From contig JAJFHZ010000010.1 in NCBI GenBank assembly GCA_021775355.1, positions 124,001 to 188,000 of the forward strand: a DNA stretch of 64,000 nt, written 5' to 3'. Source of the DNA: Amylibacter sp. (GTDB lineage: Bacteria > Pseudomonadota > Alphaproteobacteria > Rhodobacterales > Rhodobacteraceae). Within the stretch, counting starts at the first letter, position 1; each line of letters starts with the position of its first letter. Shown piece by piece: positions 54,837 through 63,382 of the stretch. Under the pieces are notes generated by a model that made no database searches, had not been told where the DNA came from, and worked only from the letters and a program-made list of their open reading frames with translations. The position numbers were made by a program, and so were the translations under genes.

Positions 54837-55811
54837 ATGCTGACTTTTATTGCCAGACGAATGATCCAAAGTGTTCTTGTTATGATCGCTGTAGGGCTGA
54901 TTACCTTTGGTTTGCTACGATTTGTGGGCGATCCCATAAGCAACATGGTGGGGCAAGACACTTCTATTGCTGAACGTGAACAATTGAAAGAAGACCTTGG
55001 ACTGAATGATCCGTTTGTGATCCAGTTCGCAAATTTCGCAAAAAACGCGGTTAAAGGCGAGTTTGGCCTAAGCTATACATTACGCGTACCCGTCAGTCAG
55101 TTACTATCTGAACGCCTGCCCGCAACACTGGAACTTTCTATTATGTCGGCACTACTGGCCTTGTTTATCGGAATGCCGATGGGTATATATACCGCAATAC
55201 ACAAAGACAGTTGGTTGACAAAATTCTTTTTATCGTCGTCATTGGTCGGTGTATCATTACCGACCTTTCTGATCGGTATCCTTCTGATCCTGTTGTTTGG
55301 TGTGGTATTTCGCTGGTTGCCAACATTTGGGCGCGGCGAAGTTGTTGATCTGGGCTGGTGGACAACAGGGTTGCTGACATGGTCAGGCATTAAATCCCTG
55401 ATTTTGCCAACAATTACACTAGCGATCTTCCAACTGACACTGATCATGCGGCTGGTGCGGGCCGAAATGTTGGAAGTTCTACGCACGGATTACATAAAAT
55501 TTGGCCGGGCACGCGGTTTGAGCATGCGCGCACTACATTATCGGCATGCCTTGAAGAATACACTGATCCCCGTGATCACCATTACCGGTCTTCAACTTGG
55601 TTCGATTATCGCGTTTTCACTGATAACGGAAAGTGTATTTCAATGGCCGGGCATGGGGCTGTTGTTTATTCAGGCCATCGGCAATGCTGATGTTCCGATT
55701 ATGGCAGCCTATCTGGTGTTGATCGCGTTCATATTCGTCGCCATCAATCTGATGGTAGATATATTGTATGTTGTCTTAGACCCCAGACTTAGAACTACGG
55801 TAGGTGATTGA
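54837..55811 (+). CDS. Dipeptide-type ABC transporter permease (DppB-like)
   Basis: A 324-residue membrane protein. It opens MLTFIARRMIQSVLVMIAVGLITF, the DppB-type first helix, followed by an extracytoplasmic loop (LGLNDPFVIQF), five more helices and the EAA-type loop (RTDYIKFGRARGLS). I start at the ATG at 54837 with GGGGGC upstream, rather than the TTG at 54822. It ends overlapping the next permease start by one base (TGATG). Confidence 0.93.
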   Translation: MLTFIARRMIQSVLVMIAVGLITFGLLRFVGDPISNMVGQDTSIAEREQLKEDLGLNDPFVIQFANFAKNAVKGEFGLSYTLRVPVSQLLSERLPATLELSIMSALLALFIGMPMGIYTAIHKDSWLTKFFLSSSLVGVSLPTFLIGILLILLFGVVFRWLPTFGRGEVVDLGWWTTGLLTWSGIKSLILPTITLAIFQLTLIMRLVRAEMLEVLRTDYIKFGRARGLSMRALHYRHALKNTLIPVITITGLQLGSIIAFSLITESVFQWPGMGLLFIQAIGNADVPIMAAYLVLIAFIFVAINLMVDILYVVLDPRLRTTVGD

Positions 55812-56749
55812 TGCAAGAAGATAATATAAGCTGGGCTCAAGACATGCGCCGCCGCATTGCGGACAATGATATTTGGTATTCATTCACCCACACGCCAATA
55901 GCGTACATATCCGCGATCATCGGTTTAAGTCTTATTGCCCTCGCGATATTCGCACCCTTTATAGCACCGCAAAACCCGTTTGATCTGGCATCTTTGGATT
56001 TGTTCGATGCAAGCCTACCACCATCTTGGCTGGACCAAGGCGATCAACGGTTCCTTTTGGGAACTGATGATCAAGGGCGCGGCATTCTATCAACCATTTT
56101 TTTCGGTTTACGCATTTCGCTTTTTGTAGGATTTACATCCGTTTTCTTATCACTTCTTATCGGAGTTAGCCTTGGGCTGATCTCTGGTTATGTTGGCGGG
56201 CGCGTCGATGCCGTCATTATGCGTATCGCCGATGTCCAACTATCATTCCCCGCCATTCTGATTGCCCTGCTTATCGACGGCGTTTTCAGAACTGTTGTCT
56301 CAAAGGACCTACACGAAGACTTGGCACTTTACGTCGTTATATTCGCCATCGCAGTATCGGGTTGGGTGCAATACGCGCGAACCGTACGATCCAGCGTAAT
56401 GACAGAAAAGATAAAGGAATATGTGCAAGCGGGGCAAGTTATCGGCCTTGGATCTGCACGCATCATGATCAAGCATATCCTGCCCAATGTGTTAGGGCCT
56501 GTGTTCGTTATCGGAACCTTGCATCTGGCCCTTGCGATCATCATCGAGGCTACGCTTAGTTTCCTTGGCGTTGGCCTACCCCCGACCACGCCTTCGCTTG
56601 GGACTTTAATCCGCATTGGCAACGAATATCTGTTTTCCGGTGAGTGGTGGATCACAATTTTTCCGGGGCTTACCCTGATTATCCTTTCCCTATCCGTAAA
56701 TCTTTTTGGCGATTGGCTGCGTGACGCGCTTAATCCAAAGCTACAGTAA
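55811..56749 (+). CDS. Dipeptide-type ABC transporter permease (DppC-like)
   Basis: A 312-residue inner-membrane permease. The N-terminal cytoplasmic tail, a first helix (YISAIIGLSLIALAIFAPFIA), the FLLGTDDQGRGILST motif, and the EAA loop (EYVQAGQVIGLGSARIMIKHILPN) are typical of DppC. The start ATG overlaps the DppB-like stop (TGATG) and has AGGTGA upstream. It forms the channel with the DppB-like protein. Confidence 0.93.
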   Translation: MQEDNISWAQDMRRRIADNDIWYSFTHTPIAYISAIIGLSLIALAIFAPFIAPQNPFDLASLDLFDASLPPSWLDQGDQRFLLGTDDQGRGILSTIFFGLRISLFVGFTSVFLSLLIGVSLGLISGYVGGRVDAVIMRIADVQLSFPAILIALLIDGVFRTVVSKDLHEDLALYVVIFAIAVSGWVQYARTVRSSVMTEKIKEYVQAGQVIGLGSARIMIKHILPNVLGPVFVIGTLHLALAIIIEATLSFLGVGLPPTTPSLGTLIRIGNEYLFSGEWWITIFPGLTLIILSLSVNLFGDWLRDALNPKLQ

Positions 56750-56761
56750 GGCCGCTAGAAT

Positions 56762-58462
56762 ATGTCGCTTCTTGAAGTTAAAAACCTGACTGTAAAGTTT
56801 CCATCCCGCAAAGGTGATTTTACTGCTGTGGATGATGTTAGCCTTAGTGTAGAGCCCGGTGAAATCCTTGGTATTGTTGGTGAAAGCGGTGCGGGCAAAT
56901 CCACCGTTGGGAATGCTATAATTTCGCTTCTAGAAGCCCCTGGGTACATGTCGGACGGATCCATCTGGCTGAAAGGCGGACGCATTGACGATCTGGATGA
57001 AAACCTGAAGTCAACAATACGAGGCCGCCGTATCGGAATGATTTTCCAAGATCCACTTACTTCACTTAACCCGTTGGAAACTGTTGGTGCGCAACTGATT
57101 GAAACCATAATCCTGCACCTTGAACTAAGCGAAAAAGCCGCCCGCGCACGTGCGATAGACCTGTTGAACCAAGTCGGTATCGAAAATGCGGAAGAGCGTG
57201 TTGATCAGTATCCGCACCAGTTTTCAGGTGGGATGCGCCAACGCGTAGTCATCGCCCTGGCGCTTTGTTCCGACCCTGAAGTTGTGATCGCAGATGAACC
57301 AACAACAGCACTTGATGTATCTATCCAAGCCCAAATCCTAAGCTTGCTGCGCAAACTTTGCGAAGAACGCAATGTCGGGATGATAATGGTGACCCATGAT
57401 ATGGGGGTAATCGCTGAAATCACCGACCGCGTTGCGGTGATGTATCGCGGCAAACTGGTTGAGATCGGTGAAACAGAAAAGGTTTTATATAAACCAACCC
57501 ATGAATACACCAAAAGCCTGATCTCGGCCGTGCCAAGACCAGATAAGAAAGCCGATAGATTTCCGCTTGTAACTTATATCGAAGATGTGGAAACGCTTCC
57601 TGAAGATGTCAAACTGTCTGACCTGTGGTTGGGCAAAACCCGCGACTACGAAGATTTTGAAGGCTCTATGTTAACCGTCGAAAGGTTAAAACTGGATTTT
57701 GTGACCAAACGCGCCATTTTCAAACGCAACAATACCTATTTTACCGCCTTGAAAGGCGTATCTTTTGACATCAAACAAGGTGAAGTTTTTGGGATTGTTG
57801 GTGAAAGCGGGTCCGGCAAATCAACAATTGCCAGATGTGTCACCGGGATTTACGAACCATCGGACGGTACAGTTTCAATCTGCGGGGCCGATCTGAACAA
57901 GCTGGTAGATATAAACAAACGGAATTACTACAGACGTCAAACGCAAATGGTGTTTCAGGACCCGTTTTCATCGTTGAATGGCCGTATGCGAGTGGAAAAT
58001 ATTATCGCCGAGCCGATTATTTTTCATAAACAGGCTGCCGACAAAACCGAAGTGAGAAAAATCGTGCACGAACTGCTGGAAATTGTTGGATTAGGCACGG
58101 GTGCTGCACGCAAATTCCCGCATGAGTTTTCAGGCGGGCAAAGGCAACGTATCTCTATCGCACGCGCCCTTGCAACACGCCCCAGGTTTTTGATCTGCGA
58201 TGAACCGACATCCGCGCTGGACGTATCTATTCAGGCTCAAATTCTAAACCTGCTGAAAGACTTGCAAGAAGAGCTTGGCCTGACCATGATGTTCATCAGT
58301 CACGACCTCCCCGTTATCCGTCAGATGTGCGACCGTGTAGCCGTAATGCAAAGCGGCGAAATTCTGGAAATTGCCGAAACCGAGGCATTATTCAACACCC
58401 CACAACACAGTTATACAAAAAAACTTCTTGAGCTGATGCCGAAGTTTAGAACCTCAGCTTGA
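56762..58462 (+). CDS. Fused dipeptide ABC transporter ATP-binding protein (DppD-DppF in one chain)
   Basis: A 566-residue protein with two complete ABC domains. The first has GESGAGKST, SGGMRQRV and an EPTTALD Walker B region; the second has GESGSGKST, SGGQRQRI and an EPTSALD Walker B region, followed by HDLPVIR switch. Separate genes in E. coli Dpp are joined here, as in many alphaproteobacterial importers. It starts 12 bp after the DppC-like stop and energises the importer. Confidence 0.95.
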   Translation: MSLLEVKNLTVKFPSRKGDFTAVDDVSLSVEPGEILGIVGESGAGKSTVGNAIISLLEAPGYMSDGSIWLKGGRIDDLDENLKSTIRGRRIGMIFQDPLTSLNPLETVGAQLIETIILHLELSEKAARARAIDLLNQVGIENAEERVDQYPHQFSGGMRQRVVIALALCSDPEVVIADEPTTALDVSIQAQILSLLRKLCEERNVGMIMVTHDMGVIAEITDRVAVMYRGKLVEIGETEKVLYKPTHEYTKSLISAVPRPDKKADRFPLVTYIEDVETLPEDVKLSDLWLGKTRDYEDFEGSMLTVERLKLDFVTKRAIFKRNNTYFTALKGVSFDIKQGEVFGIVGESGSGKSTIARCVTGIYEPSDGTVSICGADLNKLVDINKRNYYRRQTQMVFQDPFSSLNGRMRVENIIAEPIIFHKQAADKTEVRKIVHELLEIVGLGTGAARKFPHEFSGGQRQRISIARALATRPRFLICDEPTSALDVSIQAQILNLLKDLQEELGLTMMFISHDLPVIRQMCDRVAVMQSGEILEIAETEALFNTPQHSYTKKLLELMPKFRTSA

Positions 58463-58475
58463 CGGGGGGATTATC

Positions 58476-59177
58476 GTGACAAATATGGAACGCAAAAATA
58501 TCATCGTTACAGGGGCGACAAGTGGTATTGGTCTGGCCTTAATACATCGTTTGCAGGATGCGGGATATTACCCAATATTAACGGGCCGTAACCCTAGGAA
58601 GGTTGCCGACTTATCACATGAAATTGGCATTCCGGGCTATCAATTGGATGTGTCATGCGAAGATCAAATCCAAAAAACTGTAACGCAGATCAAGGCGGAT
58701 CATGGGCCGGTTTGGGGGCTTATTAACAACGCGGGAATTTGGCTGGAGGGAGAATTTGTTAAACATTCCACCAAAGACATTCAGGCCGTTATTGAAACCA
58801 ATACTTTAGGCACAATGTTAATGACCCATGCGGTTTTGCCGAATATGGTTTCTATGGGCTGTGGGGCAATTCTTAATGTGGTGTCTACAGGGGCTTTATA
58901 CACACGCAAAATGATCAGTGTTTATGCAGCCAGCAAATGGGCCATTCGCGGTTTCACGGGGTGCTTAGAGGTAGAGTATGCCCCCAAAGGTGTGCGTGTC
59001 ATGGGGTTTTACCCGGGCAAAGTGAACTCAAATATGTATGAAACGGCAGGTATTGACCGCAACCTTGACGTGGCTATGACGCCCGAACAGGCCGCCGATA
59101 TGGTTATTGCCATGTTGAAGGATGAAGGCATGGTTTGGTCACATGTCAGCGGGCGCTCAATACAGGATTATGTATAA
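58476..59177 (+). CDS. SDR-family oxidoreductase at the end of the ABC operon
   Basis: A 233-residue classical SDR. TGATSGIG is the cofactor motif, NNAG follows near residue 86, and the active site is YAASK. I use the GTG at 58476, five bases after GGGGGGA; an ATG three codons on is the alternative. It lies 13 bp after the ATPase gene and so probably acts on the imported compound. Its stop is 2 bp from the stop of the opposing puuD gene. Confidence 0.88.
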   Translation: MTNMERKNIIVTGATSGIGLALIHRLQDAGYYPILTGRNPRKVADLSHEIGIPGYQLDVSCEDQIQKTVTQIKADHGPVWGLINNAGIWLEGEFVKHSTKDIQAVIETNTLGTMLMTHAVLPNMVSMGCGAILNVVSTGALYTRKMISVYAASKWAIRGFTGCLEVEYAPKGVRVMGFYPGKVNSNMYETAGIDRNLDVAMTPEQAADMVIAMLKDEGMVWSHVSGRSIQDYV

Positions 59178-59179
59178 GG

Positions 59180-60424
59180 TTAAGACCCGAAGGAAAGTGG
59201 TTTCACCACAGACCGATACCAGTCCGCGATCTTTTTGCGCTCACCATCTTCCATATAACTTACATTTGCAGGTGGCATGGCATGGGTTATACCCGCTTGC
59301 AAAAATATCTGTTTTGCATGTGCTGCAATCTGTGCTTCGTTTTCCAGTATAACACCTTTGGGTGCCCACAGAATACCGTCATAAAATGGCTCTTGCGCAT
59401 GACACATGGAACAACGGCCAAGGACAATATCATGCACCTCTTGAAAACCATCTGCAGAGACAAACTTTTTTTGGGTTGCATTCAGGATAGTTGTATCCGT
59501 ATCAGCCTGCTCGGCAGGTTGCAAAGACGATAACCACATCACTGCAATGAACAGGAATGTGGTTATCAACCAAGTCCAATGCGGATTGCCCGAACGTGCG
59601 TGAATACTGTTGAAATAATGCCGTATTGTGACCCCCATCAGAAACACAAGACTTGCAATGATCCAATTGTATTGTGTCGCGAACGCTAAGGGGTAATGGG
59701 TTGATAGCATCAAGAAGATAACAGGTAGCGTCAGGTAATTATTATGGGTCGAGCGCTGTTTTGCAATCTTCCCATACTTCGGATCTGGCGTGTGCCCGGC
59801 TTGCAAATCTGCCACAACAACACGTTGATTAGGCATGATAATAAAGAATACATTCCCCGACATCACGGTGGCCGTTATCGCACCCAAGTGTAGCATTGTA
59901 GCGCGGCCACTGAATACTTGCGTGTAACCATATGCCAATGCGACCAGCAGGATATAGAGCAGGATCATCAGACGGGTGTTATCGTCGCCGAACTTTGATT
60001 TGCAAATCTGGTCATAGATTACCCAAACCACAACCAATGACGCTATCGAAATCAAAACCGCAACAGGGGCAGTCAGATCAGCTGCGCTTGGGTCAATCAA
60101 ATACAAATCAGCACCCAAGTAATAAACCATGAACATCATGCCAAAACCTGACAGCCATGTGACATAGCTTTCCCATTTGAACCATGTCAGATGCTCAGGC
60201 AGGGCAGCCGGAGCCACTAGATATTTTTGAATGTGGTAAAATCCACCCCCATGCACTTGCCATTCCTCACCATGTGCACCTTTGGGCAGGTCAGGCACTT
60301 GGCGCAAACCCAAATCAAGTGCAATAAAGTAGAAAGATGATCCAATCCATGCGATCGCAGTGATCACATGCAGCCAGCGCACAGCAAATTCAACCCACTC
60401 TGACATGATAGCTAAGTCGTACAT
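59180..60424 (-). CDS. puuD: Membrane-bound cytochrome c urate hydroxylase (PuuD)
   Basis: A 414-residue protein with about eight membrane helices (WLHVITAIAWIGSSFYFIAL near the start) and a C-terminal cytochrome c domain with the haem site CSMCH (GRCSMCHAQEPFYDG) and axial Met region AMPPANVSYM. I start at the ATG at 60422-60424 with GGGAGAG upstream; the longer frame enters the LysR promoter region. PuuD oxidises urate to 5-hydroxyisourate with electrons passed to the respiratory chain. It is found with uraH and other ureide genes, as here. Confidence 0.93.
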   Translation of the reverse strand: MYDLAIMSEWVEFAVRWLHVITAIAWIGSSFYFIALDLGLRQVPDLPKGAHGEEWQVHGGGFYHIQKYLVAPAALPEHLTWFKWESYVTWLSGFGMMFMVYYLGADLYLIDPSAADLTAPVAVLISIASLVVVWVIYDQICKSKFGDDNTRLMILLYILLVALAYGYTQVFSGRATMLHLGAITATVMSGNVFFIIMPNQRVVVADLQAGHTPDPKYGKIAKQRSTHNNYLTLPVIFLMLSTHYPLAFATQYNWIIASLVFLMGVTIRHYFNSIHARSGNPHWTWLITTFLFIAVMWLSSLQPAEQADTDTTILNATQKKFVSADGFQEVHDIVLGRCSMCHAQEPFYDGILWAPKGVILENEAQIAAHAKQIFLQAGITHAMPPANVSYMEDGERKKIADWYRSVVKPLSFGS

Positions 60425-60463
60425 GAAGCTCTCCCGTAATTTAGAGGATAATGCGGCAAATTG

Positions 60464-60482
60464 TTTAAATGGTAAATTTAAA
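60464..60482. promoter_or_regulatory. Inverted repeat between puuD and LysR, candidate operator
   Basis: TTTAAAT and ATTTAAA flank a GGTAA spacer (60464-60482) in the middle of the 120-bp divergent region. The size fits a LysR-type binding site controlling both genes. Binding is inferred. Confidence 0.5.
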
Positions 60483-60544
60483 TAATTGCAGAACACTTTC
60501 AAAAATACTAAGGTAATCAGCGGTAATAAGAAAAGATAACCGAT

Positions 60545-61456
60545 ATGTCTTACATCAAACAATTAAAAATCTTTGTTCGGGTTTACGAATTGGGCAACAT
60601 GTCTGCGGCAGCACGTGATCAACGGGTGTCACCCGCTGTTGCTTCCAGCCGAATAGCAGAGCTGGAAAACCACTTAGGTGTACGCTTGTTCAACCGTACC
60701 ACACGTAGTCTACAAGCCACGGAACAGGGCCGTTTGTTTTATGATGGGGCCAACAGTGTTTTAAGTGCAATAGATGCAGCAGAAGCCACCGTTGCCGAAC
60801 ACACCCAAAGTCCGAAAGGATCAATTTTTGTTGGCGCACCCCTGGGCGTTGGTCGCCGCTTTATCGCCCCCTCTGTCCCCGACTTTAAAGCAAAATATCC
60901 TGAAATAGATGTCCGCCTTCGCCTGTCAGACCGCAGTATTGACCTGACCGAAGAAGGCCTGGATATCGCAGTTTTCTTAGGTGTGCCCGAAGATTCCAGT
61001 CACCGCATCCGATCCATTACAGAATGTGCGCGGATATTATGCGCATCACCTGCGTATTTGGAGAGGAAAGGCATGCCAAAATCTGGGGATGATCTGGTAA
61101 ACGACAAACATGATTGTCTAACGCTTCGTTTCCCGGGCAACCGTGAATTTCAATGGTTGTTGAATACGGCCGATGGACCAAAAAGATTTGCAGTTTCTGG
61201 GCCGTTCGAATCCGATGATGGCAGTATACTGACAGATTGGGCCCTGCGGGGTCACGGCATTATCAATAAGCCAATATTTGAAGTCATCGAACATCTGAAA
61301 TCCGGCGCATTGGTTGCGGTTGCCGAAGAAACCCCGCCCAGTTCAGTTTTCCTTGGCTGCCTTTACCCCCATAAAAAACATCAAGACCCAAAGGTCAGGT
61401 TATTCATCGATTACATGGTAACTCATTGCAAAGGGGAATTGAAAAAATTAACCTAG
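60545..61456 (+). CDS. LysR-family regulator of purine degradation (predicted)
   Basis: A 303-residue LysR protein of full length. The N-terminal HTH contains GNMSAAARDQRVSPAVASSRIAELENHLGVRLFNRTTRSL. The effector domain follows. It is divergent from puuD over 120 bp with an inverted repeat, and its 3' end overlaps the convergent uraH by 4 nt. It is therefore embedded in the ureide cluster and probably responds to urate, allantoin or a related ligand; that is inferred. Confidence 0.9.
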   Translation: MSYIKQLKIFVRVYELGNMSAAARDQRVSPAVASSRIAELENHLGVRLFNRTTRSLQATEQGRLFYDGANSVLSAIDAAEATVAEHTQSPKGSIFVGAPLGVGRRFIAPSVPDFKAKYPEIDVRLRLSDRSIDLTEEGLDIAVFLGVPEDSSHRIRSITECARILCASPAYLERKGMPKSGDDLVNDKHDCLTLRFPGNREFQWLLNTADGPKRFAVSGPFESDDGSILTDWALRGHGIINKPIFEVIEHLKSGALVAVAEETPPSSVFLGCLYPHKKHQDPKVRLFIDYMVTHCKGELKKLT

Positions 61457-61818
61457 CTACCGCGATACGTTGAATAACCATAAGGGGACAGTAAAAGCGG
61501 CACATGATAGTGCGCATCCAAATCATTGATGCCAAATCGAATGGGAATATCCGCCAAAAAAAACGGCTCCTTTTGCGCAGATGCCGTTCGTTTCAAATAA
61601 TCCATAGTTTGAAAGACCAGCTCATAAACCCCAAGTTTGAATTCTTCGCTTGGCAGTATTGGGCTGTCAGTGCGGCCATCACTATTTGTTTGCATTGAAC
61701 GGATATGTCTGCGGGTTTCACCCTCAAGCGCATATAAATCAATTTGCAAGCCTGCAGCAGGTAGGCCCAGGCTTGTATCCAAAACATGGGTTGTTAAATA
61801 CCCTTTTGCATCTGTCAT
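61453..61818 (-). CDS. uraH: 5-hydroxyisourate hydrolase (transthyretin-like)
   Basis: A 121-residue transthyretin-family protein. It starts with LTTHVLDTSLGLPAAG, holds the catalytic His and Arg (HxxD in LTTHVLD and the LDAHYHVPLLLSP region) and ends with the diagnostic C-terminal tetrapeptide YRGS. It hydrolyses 5-hydroxyisourate made by PuuD. Leftward, convergent with the LysR gene (4-nt overlap) and divergent from puuE-uraD. Confidence 0.96.
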   Translation of the reverse strand: MTDAKGYLTTHVLDTSLGLPAAGLQIDLYALEGETRRHIRSMQTNSDGRTDSPILPSEEFKLGVYELVFQTMDYLKRTASAQKEPFFLADIPIRFGINDLDAHYHVPLLLSPYGYSTYRGS

Positions 61819-61963
61819 TCCATTGCTCCTTTGCCCATTGTTTCGCTTAATAGTAGCGCCGTTGAAATCATAGAATACCTAAAAGACCTTCAAAAAAATA
61901 AATATAATGCATCTCTAGTATTCTGGTAACTAATAAAATCAGGATATAAGGGACATCTTTATT

Positions 61964-63382
61964 GTGAACCGTTACTCAAGAGATATGCACGGGCATGGCC
62001 AAACACCGCCAAATGTTTGTTGGCCGAATTGCGCTAAAATCGCTGTGCAATTTGTGATCAACTATGAAGAAGGTGGTGAGAACTGTATTTTGCATGGTGA
62101 TACAGCTTCAGAGGCATTTCTGTCGGAAATCGTCGGGGCAGCCCAATGGCCTGATCAACGGCACTGGAATATGGAATCTATCTACGAATACGGTGCCCGC
62201 GCGGGGTTTTGGCGGCTGCACCGCCTGTTCACCAAAATGGCAATCCCCGCTACGGTTTATGGTGTTGCAACTGCTTTGGAACGCTCACCTGTGCAAGTAG
62301 CAGCCATGCAAGATGCAGGTTGGGAAATTGCCAGCCATGGGTTAAAATGGATTGAGTACAGGGATTTTGACAAAGACGCTGAACGCCACGACCTGATGGA
62401 AGCTATCCGCATCCATACCGAGGTCACAGGTGCGCGCCCAACGGGTTGGTACACAGGCCGGTGTTCAGTCAACACCGTTGATCTGGTGACGGAAGAAGGC
62501 GGGTTTGAGTATGTTTCGGACAGTTATGCTGACGACCTGCCCTATTGGTATAACCATAAAGACAAGCAACAATTGGTCATTCCCTATACGTTGGACACCA
62601 ACGACATGCGCTTTGCCTCACCGCAAGGGTTCAACTCAGGTGATCAATTTTATACCTATCTGAAAGACAGCTTTGACGCGCTATATGAAGAAGGCTGTGA
62701 TGGGGCGGCAAAGATGCTTTCCATTGGTTTGCATTGCCGTCTGATTGGACGGCCCGGGCGCATTCAATCGTTGAAACGCTTTATGAAATATGCCCAAAAT
62801 CATGCGGATGTCTGGTTCGCGCGCCGTATAGAGATTGCCAAACATTGGTATGAATATCACCCCGCCCCTGTCGATGCCATTATGCCGTCTAAAATGACCA
62901 AACCCGAATTTGTTCAATCATTCGGTAGTATTTTTGAGCATTCCACATGGATAACCGAAGAAACATGGCATGGTGAGCTTGGCCCCGCGCATGACACGGT
63001 CATCGGCCTGCATTCTGCCATGTGCCGTGTCTTTAGGCGTGCAGACAGCACACAACGTCTGGCCGTGTTAACGGCCCATCCTGATTTAGCGGGCAAATTG
63101 GCAGAAGCCAAACAACTGACCGAAGATTCAACATCGGAACAAGCCGGTGCCGGGCTTGATATGCTGACGGATCAAGAACGGATCACATTTCAAACCTTGA
63201 ATTCAGACTACACTACAAAGTTCGGGTTTCCCTTCATTATAGCGGTTAAAGGTCTAACCAAGGATCAAATCCTAAGGATATTCAAAACCCGGATTTCCAA
63301 TACCCGAGACGTAGAATTTGACGCTGCCTGCAAACAAGTAGAATGCATAGCACTATTACGATTAACGGAAATCTTACCATGA
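61964..63382 (+). CDS. puuE: Fused allantoinase PuuE and OHCU decarboxylase UraD
   Basis: A 472-residue bifunctional protein starting at a GTG (61964). Residues 1 to about 310 are a polysaccharide-deacetylase-type allantoinase (NYEEGGENCILHGDT, EIASHGLKWIEY, SIGLHCRLIGRPGRI). From about residue 325 it continues as a 2-oxo-4-hydroxy-4-carboxy-5-ureidoimidazoline decarboxylase (EFVQSFGSIFEHSTWI near the start; FPFIIAVKG and RISNTRDVEF near the end). The chain thus does the two steps before and after allantoin: OHCU to S-allantoin, and allantoin to allantoate. It overlaps the next gene by 4 nt (ATGA). Confidence 0.93.
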   Translation: MNRYSRDMHGHGQTPPNVCWPNCAKIAVQFVINYEEGGENCILHGDTASEAFLSEIVGAAQWPDQRHWNMESIYEYGARAGFWRLHRLFTKMAIPATVYGVATALERSPVQVAAMQDAGWEIASHGLKWIEYRDFDKDAERHDLMEAIRIHTEVTGARPTGWYTGRCSVNTVDLVTEEGGFEYVSDSYADDLPYWYNHKDKQQLVIPYTLDTNDMRFASPQGFNSGDQFYTYLKDSFDALYEEGCDGAAKMLSIGLHCRLIGRPGRIQSLKRFMKYAQNHADVWFARRIEIAKHWYEYHPAPVDAIMPSKMTKPEFVQSFGSIFEHSTWITEETWHGELGPAHDTVIGLHSAMCRVFRRADSTQRLAVLTAHPDLAGKLAEAKQLTEDSTSEQAGAGLDMLTDQERITFQTLNSDYTTKFGFPFIIAVKGLTKDQILRIFKTRISNTRDVEFDAACKQVECIALLRLTEILP

